Source of the DNA: an uncultured Actinoplanes sp.
GTDB taxonomy: Bacteria > Actinomycetota > Actinomycetes > Mycobacteriales > Micromonosporaceae
Assembly: GCF_934643405.1 (NCBI RefSeq)
Contig: NZ_CAKUCL010000089.1
Span: 1 to 24,459, forward strand
Length of the DNA stretch: 24,459 nt
Reading direction: 5' to 3'
Shown: positions 17,210 to 22,804 of the stretch, in pieces
Layout of the letters: the number at the start of each line of letters is the position of its first letter
How positions within the stretch are numbered: the stretch's first letter is position 1
The notes under the pieces: model-generated
Databases searched by the model: none
What the model was told of the DNA's origin: nothing
What the model saw: the letters and a program-made list of their open reading frames with translations, nothing else
Made by a program: the position numbers and the translations under genes

Positions 17210-17273
17210 TGGGATGACCGTCGCCGGGTGGTGGCGGTGGTCGCACCTGGCCTGTCCGGATGCTGTCATCCCA
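17210..17273. promoter_or_regulatory. Inverted repeat upstream of ngcE
   Basis: TGGGATGAC (17210-17218) and GTCATCCCA (17265-17273) are perfect 9-bp inverted arms 46 bp apart, in the 181-bp gap between the RpiR gene and ngcE. They may be paired operator half-sites of a sugar regulator or the base of a structured leader. Elsewhere in this gap, TTGACA on the minus strand (17185-17190 region) could be a -35, but no matching -10 is clear. Confidence 0.45.
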
Positions 17274-17316
17274 GGAGTAGCGGAACTAGGTATGGAAATG
17301 TTACAAATTGGAATCT

Positions 17317-18369
17317 TTACCCACCCCCCGCGTCTTTTGCCGCTTTATGACCGTGTACGGCTTGGGCGGTGCGCTGGAAAGCCGCATGCGAACGCTCGTG
17401 GGTCCGCTGCGCGACGGCGACATAGAGAAGATCGAGAACGACCAGCTGCGGGTGCCGGGCACTCAGCGCGTCCGGCCGGAACGTGGTCGCCTGGGTGGCG
17501 GTCAGCAGCACGACGTCGGCCACGTCGGCGAGCGGCGAGCGCGGGAAGCTGGTGAGCGCGATGGTCACCGCGCCGCGGCTGCTCGCCTCGGCCAGCATCT
17601 CGATCGTCTCGCCGGTCTCGCCGCTGTGCGAGATCCCCAGCGCCACGTCCCCCGGCCGGCTCAGCGCGGCGCTGGCCAGCCCGTTGTGCACATCGGTCCA
17701 GGCCCAGACCGGCACGCCGATGCGGTGCAGCGAGAACTGCATCTCCTCACCCACCAGCGCACTGCCGCTGGCGCCGTAGATGTTGACCCGGCTCGCCCCG
17801 GCGATGGCGACGGCGGCGCGCTCCACCTCCCCCAGATCCAGCAGGGCGGCGGTGTCGTGCATGGCCTGGGTGTCGGCCGCCATGATCTGCCCGAGCACCC
17901 GCTCCAGCGGATCCCCCGGCTGAATCTCGCGTCCGATGTCGACGGTCCAGCCGGCCGACCGGGCCCGGCCCGTCTCCGCGGCGATGCCCAGGCGCAGATC
18001 GGCGTACCCGTCGAAGCCGAGCGCCCGGCAGAACCGGGTGACGGTGGCCGGCGAGGTGCCGCTGCGCTCGGCGAGCTCCACGATGGTCGCCCGCGAGGCG
18101 GCGGCCGGGTCGGTGAGGACCTGCTCGGCGACCCGGCGCAGGGCGCCGGTGAACTCCGGGAGAAGAGAACGCACGCGCGCGAGGATGCCGCCGTTGGTCG
18201 CCTGAGACCCGCCGCGGCCTTCAGCCGAAGGCCCACCGCGGCCTTCAGCCGGGGACCCACCGCGGCCTTCGGCCGAAGGCCCGCCGCGGCCCTCCGTCGG
18301 GGGGCCGCCGCGAACCAGGGAGTCGACGACCGCGGTCGACGCGGCGCCGTCCATCTCCGGCTCGCTCAT
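17317..18369 (-). CDS. MurR/RpiR-family transcriptional regulator with SIS domain
   Basis: A 350-residue regulator. Residues 62-137 form the RpiR helix-turn-helix (RATIVELAERSGTSPATVTR then FCRALGFDGYADLRLGIA). Residues about 165-305 form the phosphosugar-binding SIS domain, with VNIYGASGSALVGEEM and the hallmark ISHSGETGETIEML. Such proteins sense phosphorylated amino sugars or other sugar phosphates; next to ngcEFG the likely effector is an N-acetylglucosamine derivative (inference). The N-terminus is unusual: residues 21-52 are four copies of an 8-residue unit GG(P/S)(P/S)(A/T)EGR, probably disordered. The ATG at 18369 is preceded by GAGGTG at good spacing, and a TTTAC-N7-GTAAA dyad sits just upstream, suggesting self-regulation. 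The stop TAA is 181 nt before ngcE. Confidence 0.92.
   Translation of the reverse strand: MSEPEMDGAASTAVVDSLVRGGPPTEGRGGPSAEGRGGSPAEGRGGPSAEGRGGSQATNGGILARVRSLLPEFTGALRRVAEQVLTDPAAASRATIVELAERSGTSPATVTRFCRALGFDGYADLRLGIAAETGRARSAGWTVDIGREIQPGDPLERVLGQIMAADTQAMHDTAALLDLGEVERAAVAIAGASRVNIYGASGSALVGEEMQFSLHRIGVPVWAWTDVHNGLASAALSRPGDVALGISHSGETGETIEMLAEASSRGAVTIALTSFPRSPLADVADVVLLTATQATTFRPDALSARHPQLVVLDLLYVAVAQRTHERSHAAFQRTAQAVHGHKAAKDAGGG
18214..18309 (-). repeat. Four 24-bp tandem repeats inside the RpiR gene
   Basis: Period 24, so the reading frame is kept (8 codons). Each unit carries a palindrome of the form GGCCTTC(A/G)GCCGAAGGCC starting at 18216, 18240, 18264 and 18288; the copy at 18264-18281 is a perfect 18-bp palindrome, the others are partly degraded. 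It encodes the GGxxAEGR repeats and looks like a locally expanding element. Confidence 0.85.
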
Positions 18370-18393
18370 TGGCCACCTCTTCAGGAAGGACTG

Positions 18394-18410
18394 TTTACTG
18401 TCGCGGTAAA
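18394..18410. promoter_or_regulatory. Candidate RpiR autoregulatory operator
   Basis: TTTAC-TGTCGCG-GTAAA is a dyad with perfect 5-bp arms located 25 nt upstream of the regulator's start codon and downstream of a TTGACA box. A further CTTAC lies at 18415-18419. A+T content here is clearly above the surroundings, as expected for a promoter-operator region. Confidence 0.55.
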
Positions 18411-18433
18411 AGTTCTTACTAACGACCCCTCCG

Positions 18434-18439
18434 TGTCAA
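18434..18439 (-). promoter_or_regulatory. Candidate -35 box of the RpiR gene
   Basis: TTGACA on the minus strand, a perfect -35 consensus. The downstream -10 is poor (TAAGAA at 15-bp spacing is the best seen). The TTTAC dyad lies immediately downstream. Confidence 0.45.
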
Positions 18440-19015
18440 GACTGTGGGCGAAGTTTTCAAACCGTGACCTGACCAGCCCCGATAGAGGCGCAACCAGTTA
18501 ACGGCCATCGATCCGGGTTTGCACGATAGGGCGTGACCGCCATCACATCTCCCGTTTGCGCCCGCTTCGTCTTAGGCGTTCCGTCCAGGTTCGCTGGCAG
18601 CTATGGCCGACGCCGCTCCCCCGTGCGGACCATCTCACGAGCAGCAAGAAACATCTGAGTTACCGCCGAAACAAGCCCGTACGGCATAGACCGAGCCCAC
18701 TACACCGTCCCTCGCGCCGGGCCGCCGCCCCGAACGCCGACGCCCCTCGGACCCGACCTTCCAGCGGGCGACGTCGGTAACGCTTTTCAGCCGGCCGCCG
18801 CCGCGGCCCCGTCCCTGAATGCGGAACGCTTTCCTGCCATGCGGACGCTGCTCCGGCGTCCGTCCGGGCGACCGAAGTCGCGTCCCGCGCAACCGCTCTC
18901 GTCAGCCGGGCCGACCCGGGGCCGATGTCATCTCGCGCAGTGCATCCTAGGAGACTAGGTCTTCCTCGGGTCGCGAGCAGCCGCGCCGGAGGTTGGCCCA
19001 TCCGGCGGCGGGCCC

Positions 19016-19067
19016 GTCGGTGACCGGTGGCGCGCCGGTCGGTGACCGGCGGGCCGCGCGTGACCGG
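19016..19067. repeat. Short dispersed repeat GTCGGTGACCGG
   Basis: Two exact copies of GTCGGTGACCGG (19016-19027 and 19038-19049, 22 bp apart, about two helical turns) plus a partial TGACCGG at 19061-19067. The second copy lies in CCGGTC-GGT-GACCGG, a 6-bp inverted repeat. The helical phasing could suit a DNA-binding protein. Confidence 0.5.
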
Positions 19068-19186
19068 GCAGGGCTTCCTTGGTGGAAAGTGGCAGTAGAC
19101 GGTGCCGGGGCGGAACGTCACACGAAGTTCCATTCCCGCGCCAGGCCTTCTGCGCCGGCCTCCCGCGGGGACGGAGCGGTGAGCTT

Positions 19187-19318
19187 CGATGGAGGCGCAG
19201 CGGGCTTCCGGCAGCGGTTCGCCGTCATGCATCGATGGAGGTGAAGCGGGCTTCCGGCACCGGTTCGCCGTCATGCATCGATGGGGGCGCAGCGGGCTTC
19301 CGGCAGCGGTTCGCCGTC
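19187..19318. repeat. Three 46-bp tandem repeats
   Basis: Units start at 19187, 19233 and 19279 with CGATGG and contain GGGCTTCCGGCAGCGGTTCG near the middle; units 1 and 2 end in CGCCGTCATGCAT, unit 3 diverges after CGCCGTC at 19318. The copies differ at only a few positions. The period of 46 is not a multiple of three, so this is not a coding repeat. There are no spacers, so it is not a CRISPR array. Confidence 0.85.
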
Positions 19319-19342
19319 GGACAGCCGGGGAAAGGCTGTCCG
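19318..19342. terminator. Strong hairpin directly after the 46-bp repeats
   Basis: CGGACAGCC and GGCTGTCCG form a perfect 9-bp stem with a 7-nt loop (GGGGAAA). It begins on the last base of the repeat array. No T-run follows, so it would be an actinobacterial U-less terminator or part of a structured RNA; no gene feeding into it is evident. Confidence 0.45.
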
Positions 19343-19540
19343 TGGGCACTGCGGCGTCTGATGCCACTGTGGGACGGGAACGTCGCCACCGTCGCGAGAT
19401 TCGGGAACCGCACGCTACCGGGGAGTTGCTCGCCGAGATTCCGACGGCGCTGCGAGCGTGTCCGCTGCCCCATGTGGACGATCGCTGATCGAGCCGCGAC
19501 CGGACCACCCGGGATGCCGTCGCCGCCTCTCCCCTCGGCG

Positions 19541-19558
19541 CCCGGGCGATGACCCGGG
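19541..19558 (-). terminator. Candidate terminator downstream of murD2
   Basis: Two CCCGGG arms with a 6-nt spacer (CGATGA), about 90 nt past the murD2 stop. Six base pairs only, so weak. Confidence 0.3.
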
Positions 19559-19649
19559 TGGGGATGCGGCTCTGCGCCCAGGCTCCGGGAAACGCTCGCC
19601 GCGGACGACGCCACCTGGGCCGCGCCGGGTCGCGGCGGCGATCGACGAG

Positions 19650-20999
19650 CTAGGCCGACTCGCGGATCGCCTGGACGAAGACCTCGGAGCGGTGTTCGAA
19701 GTTACGGTACTGACCGTAGCTGGGCGCGGCCGGCGAAAGCAGCACCACGCCGCCCGCCGGGGTGAGCTTGCGCGACAGCCGCACGGCCGCGGGCAGGTCG
19801 GCGGCGTTCTCGGTGCGGATGCCCGGCAGGCCGGCGAGCTCCTGGAGGATGCGGGGGCCGCTGTCCGGCAGGCCGATCACGGTGAGTTCGCGGGTCGTGA
19901 GGAACTCCCGCAACGGGGCGTAGTCGAGTCCGCGGTCGTTGCCGCCCACCAGGACGGTCAACGGGCGGTCCGCGTACGCGTCGATGGCGTGCATCGTCGC
20001 GTACGGGCTGGTGGACAGCGTGTCGTCGACGAAGGTCAGGCCCGACGGGTCGCCGATCTCGGTCAGGCGGTGCGGCAGGCTCTCGAAGGAGGCGACCGCC
20101 TCGCGCAGCTCGTCCTTGTGCGCGAGCACGTCGATGCCGAGGCCGTCGAGCACGGCGAGCGCCACGCACAGATTGCGGCCGTTGTGCGCGCCTCGGAGCC
20201 GCAGCACCGAGCGCGGGAACAGCGGGTCGTCGCTGCAGTAGACGGTGTCGCCCTCGACGCGAAACCGGGAGTCGTCGGCGCCGGCCGGGATGGGCGGGAA
20301 GCCGTTCGCGTCGGTGGCGCCCCGGATCTCGTCGCGCAGGCGTTCGTCGGCGCCGTTCACCACGATCATCTCGGGGTCGTGCCGCAGGATGTTGAGCTTG
20401 TCGCGGTAGTACTCGCGCTCGCCGCCGTGCGCGTCGAGGTGTTCCGGGAACAGTGACGTCACCACGGCCACGCGCGGCGAGTCGGTCAGGTCGGCGCACT
20501 GGTAGCTGGACAGCTCCAGCACGTACAGCTCGGACGGCGGCAGGTCGAGCAGCGGGACGCCGATGTTGCCGCCGAAGACGTTGGGCCGGCCGACCGCCGC
20601 CAGCAGGTGGCTGATCAGGCTCGACGTGGTGCTCTTGCCCTTGCTGCCGGTGACGCCGACCGTGCGCGTCGCGTGATCGGCCATCCAAAGGGCGCTACCG
20701 CCGGTCACCGGTACGCCGCGGGACCGCAACTCCTTCATCCACGGGTGGGTGGACGGGACCCCGGGCGAGCGCACCACCACGTCGGCCGTGACGAGTGCCG
20801 GGAACGCATGGTCGCCGCCGGCGAGCGGGGCCTTCGCGGCCAGCTCGCCCTCCCACGCGATGGACAGGAAATTGGCGCTGTCGTCGACCGCGATCAGGCG
20901 GGACGGTTCGTGCTCGGCGATCGCGGTGACCGCGGCCCGGCCCTCCCGGCCGGTCCCCCAGACCGCCACCGACCGGCCGCGCAGGTCCGTCAGTCGCAC
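19650..20999 (-). CDS. murD2: UDP-N-acetylmuramoyl-L-alanine--L-glutamate ligase
   Basis: A 449-residue cytoplasmic Mur ligase that ATP-dependently adds glutamate to UDP-MurNAc-L-Ala during peptidoglycan synthesis. The N-terminal nucleotide-binding domain has VAVWGTGREGRAA; the P-loop is GVTGSKGKSTT (residues 115-125), with Ser-Lys in place of the TN of the GTNGKT loop usual in MurD, as expected in MurD2. ELSSYQ (162-167) and FPEHLDAHG (184-192) supply magnesium and carbamoyl-lysine region residues, and the C-terminal domain has FVDDTLSTSPYA and VLVGGNDRGLDY. MurD2 uses L-Glu rather than D-Glu; assignment rests on these features and on the divergent murL next door. The GTG at 20999 is chosen over a GTG at 21059 because GAGGAGG lies 6 nt upstream. 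A normal murD should be looked for elsewhere in the genome. Confidence 0.9.
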   Translation of the reverse strand: MRLTDLRGRSVAVWGTGREGRAAVTAIAEHEPSRLIAVDDSANFLSIAWEGELAAKAPLAGGDHAFPALVTADVVVRSPGVPSTHPWMKELRSRGVPVTGGSALWMADHATRTVGVTGSKGKSTTSSLISHLLAAVGRPNVFGGNIGVPLLDLPPSELYVLELSSYQCADLTDSPRVAVVTSLFPEHLDAHGGEREYYRDKLNILRHDPEMIVVNGADERLRDEIRGATDANGFPPIPAGADDSRFRVEGDTVYCSDDPLFPRSVLRLRGAHNGRNLCVALAVLDGLGIDVLAHKDELREAVASFESLPHRLTEIGDPSGLTFVDDTLSTSPYATMHAIDAYADRPLTVLVGGNDRGLDYAPLREFLTTRELTVIGLPDSGPRILQELAGLPGIRTENAADLPAAVRLSRKLTPAGGVVLLSPAAPSYGQYRNFEHRSEVFVQAIRESA

Positions 21000-21005
21000 G
21001 TCGAG

Positions 21006-21012
21006 CCTCCTC
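21006..21012 (-). promoter_or_regulatory. Ribosome binding site fixing the murD2 start
   Basis: GAGGAGG on the minus strand, 6 nt from the GTG at 20999. It excludes the in-frame GTG at 21059, which would put the Shine-Dalgarno inside the gene. Confidence 0.75.
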
Positions 21013-21059
21013 AGGATTGCGGGCAACCCCGCCGAACGACCACGTGTGCGGAGTCGCAC

Positions 21060-21065
21060 TAGTAT
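21060..21065 (+). promoter_or_regulatory. Candidate -10 of murL
   Basis: TAGTAT fits TANNNT and lies 30 nt upstream of the murL GTG, leaving room for the AAGGAG ribosome site at 21084-21089. No clear -35. The 96-bp divergent gap must hold promoters for both murL and murD2. Confidence 0.4.
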
Positions 21066-21095
21066 TGCCGGTCGGCCCTACGCAAGGAGTTCCGG

Positions 21096-22394
21096 GTGCA
21101 GTTCGACGTCATGCGCTTCCCCTCGTACGCCTTCGACCCCGCCACCGGGGTTGCGACGTTCGACTACGTGCTCGACGGGCCCGAGCCGCTGACGTTCACC
21201 GAGACGATCACGTTCCCGGTCGCCGGCGAGCCGCCGCGGGAGGCCTTCTACCGGGTTCTGGACGTGCTGCACGTCGTCGCCGGGGTCAGCTACTTCAAGG
21301 TGGGCGCGCCCGCCCGGGTCGTCGCGCCGAAGCCGGTCCCGGAGGCGGTCGCGGCCTTCCTCACCGCCGTCTACACCAAGGGCATGGCCGAGTACGCCTA
21401 TCGCAACCAGCTTCCGCACGTGCTGGAACTCCGGGTGGAGGTGCCCGGGACCGCGGCGCCGGCCGAGCCGGTCGACAACTCCGGCGGACGGCCCCTGTCG
21501 GCCGTCGGCGGCGGCAAGGACTCGATCGTCACGCTGGAGATCCTGCGCGACGCCGGGCTCGACCCGGTGCCGTTCTCGGTCAACCCCAACCCGGTGATCA
21601 AGAACGTGAACGCGGCCTCCCGGCTCGACGCGCTCGCGGCCCGGCGGCAGCTCGACCCGCGGCTGTTCGAGCTGAACAAGGCCGGGGCGCTCAACGGGCA
21701 CATCCCGGTCACCGCGATCAACTCGCTCATCGCCATCGCGACGGCGGCCTGGCACGGGTTCGGCCCGGTCGTCATGTCCAACGAGCGATCGGCCAGCGAC
21801 CCCAACCTGATCTGGAACGGCCACGAGGTCAACCACCAGTGGTCGAAGGGCGTCGAGGCCGAGGGCCTGCTCCGGGACGCGGTCCGGGCGCACGCCGGGC
21901 TGACCGAGCCGTACTTCTCGCTGCTGCGGTCGCTGTCCGAGCTGCACATCGCGCAACTGTTCGCCCGGCACACCGCGTACGACGACGTGGTCACCAGCTG
22001 CAACAAGGCGTTCAAGCTGCATGACCCGACGGCACGCTGGTGCGGTGACTGCCCGAAGTGCCGGTTCGTCTTCCTGGCCATGGCGCCCGCGATGGACCGG
22101 CAGCGGCTGACCCGGATCTTCGGGCACGACCTGTTCGCCGACGAGGCCCAGATCCCCGGCTTCCTGGAGCTGCTCGGCATCGACGCGCACAAGCCGTTCG
22201 AATGCGTCGGCGAGGTCGAGGAATCCCTGGTCGCGTTGTCGATGCTGGACGACGACGCGCCGGTGCTGGTCGCGCTGCGCACGGCGGTGCCGGCCGAGGC
22301 CTGGGCCGCCGCCGACCCCGGCGCCGTGCTCGCGCCGGGCGGACCGACGTACGTGCCCACGGCGTACGCAAAGATCTTGAATGATGCCCTGTGA
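21096..22394 (+). CDS. murL: UDP-N-acetylmuramoyl-L-alanyl-L-glutamate epimerase
   Basis: A 432-residue enzyme that converts the terminal L-Glu of UDP-MurNAc-L-Ala-L-Glu to D-Glu, using ATP, as described for Xanthomonas MurL. The sequence shows a PP-loop-type ATP site SAVGGGKDS (residues 135-143), VPFSVNPNPVIKN, the segment FGPVVMSNERSASDPN and a Cys cluster CGDCPKC (Cys316, Cys319, Cys322) followed by RFVFLAMAP. The GTG start at 21096 has AAGGAG 6 nt upstream. It is divergent from murD2 across 96 bp, and the two together form the racemase-independent route to D-Glu in peptidoglycan. Its 3' end overlaps a cupin-like gene (GTGA, 22391-22394). No sign of damage. Confidence 0.9.
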   Translation: MQFDVMRFPSYAFDPATGVATFDYVLDGPEPLTFTETITFPVAGEPPREAFYRVLDVLHVVAGVSYFKVGAPARVVAPKPVPEAVAAFLTAVYTKGMAEYAYRNQLPHVLELRVEVPGTAAPAEPVDNSGGRPLSAVGGGKDSIVTLEILRDAGLDPVPFSVNPNPVIKNVNAASRLDALAARRQLDPRLFELNKAGALNGHIPVTAINSLIAIATAAWHGFGPVVMSNERSASDPNLIWNGHEVNHQWSKGVEAEGLLRDAVRAHAGLTEPYFSLLRSLSELHIAQLFARHTAYDDVVTSCNKAFKLHDPTARWCGDCPKCRFVFLAMAPAMDRQRLTRIFGHDLFADEAQIPGFLELLGIDAHKPFECVGEVEESLVALSMLDDDAPVLVALRTAVPAEAWAAADPGAVLAPGGPTYVPTAYAKILNDAL

Positions 22395-22804
22395 TCTATG
22401 TCGGGAACGCTGACGCCGACGCGCCGGCCGAGAAGGGCTGGCTGCTCGGGCACTTCATGCCGCCCGGGGACGCGCGGCACAGCACGGACGTGGAGATCAA
22501 GTGGGGCCGGCATCCGAAGGGTGACCGCCGGGCGGAGTGGGTGCGCGGCGAGGAGCGCACGGCGCTGCTGATGCTGATCAGCGGTCGCTTCCACGTCGAG
22601 CTTCCGGACCGTGATGTCGTGCTGACCACGCCGGGTGACTACGTGATCTGGGGACACGGCGTCGATCACTCGTGGGTCGCCGTCGAGGAGTCGGTCGTGG
22701 TGACCGTGCGTTGGCCGTCAGTGCCGGGTTACGCGGTCATTCCGGCGCATCGTGATGGATCCGCTCCGGGGACACCCGCAGCAGTTCCAGCGCCGCCTTC
22801 GTAG
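22391..22804 (+). CDS. Small cupin-like protein coupled to murL
   Basis: A 137-residue single-domain protein. The predicted beta-rich core has LLMLISGRFHVELPDRDVVL (residues 57-76) followed by TPGDYVIWGHGVDHSWVAVE and VVVTVRWPS, resembling a cupin with its two conserved His-containing turns reduced to GHGVDHSW. An N-terminal segment, GWLLGHFMPPGDARHSTDVE, then IKWGRHPKGDRRAEW, is shared with actinobacterial proteins that I believe are sometimes mislabelled signal peptidase I; no peptidase motif is present here. The GTG start overlaps the murL stop by 2 nt, so translation is coupled. The last 68 nt overlap the convergent reductase gene, and the tail after YAVIP is Pro/Ala-rich and probably unstructured. 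Function is unknown; a role with murL or in sugar binding is only a guess. Confidence 0.75.
   Translation: MIYVGNADADAPAEKGWLLGHFMPPGDARHSTDVEIKWGRHPKGDRRAEWVRGEERTALLMLISGRFHVELPDRDVVLTTPGDYVIWGHGVDHSWVAVEESVVVTVRWPSVPGYAVIPAHRDGSAPGTPAAVPAPPS

Larger units (their letters stand above)
18440..19649. other. 1.2-kb region without a convincing gene
   Basis: Between the RpiR promoter (-) and the murD2 stop (-) I find no frame with recognisable protein sequence, a good ribosome site and proper third-position GC bias. Frames that are open on both strands read as Arg/Pro/Gly-rich noise. The region holds a 22-bp-spaced GTCGGTGACCGG cluster (19016-19067), three 46-bp tandem repeats (19187-19318), a strong hairpin (19318-19342) and a CCCGGG hairpin (19541-19558). 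A short CTAGG duplication lies near 18947-18960. No tRNA, rRNA or insertion-sequence ends were seen. It could be a decayed gene, a small RNA locus or a spacer. Confidence 0.6.

Noticed and set aside
17136..18550. DasR-responsive element near ngcEFG
   Set aside because: No sequence close to the ACTGGTCTAGACCAGT-type site was seen in either intergenic region.
19187..19318. CRISPR array
   Set aside because: The repeats are directly contiguous with no variable spacers, only three units, and no cas genes are nearby.
19200..19320. tRNA-like T-loop (GGTTCG) in the 46-bp repeats
   Set aside because: No acceptor, D or anticodon stem can be formed around it, and it recurs only because the unit repeats.
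18660..19552. Open frames on both strands in the gene-free region (for example 18660-19508 minus and 19079-19552 plus)
   Set aside because: Translations are Arg/Pro/Ser-rich without recognisable motifs, the 46-bp repeats change frame from copy to copy, and no good ribosome site precedes them.
20999..21059. Longer murD2 start at GTG 21059
   Set aside because: It would extend across most of the divergent promoter region and lacks a ribosome site, whereas GAGGAGG precedes the GTG at 20999 at ideal spacing.
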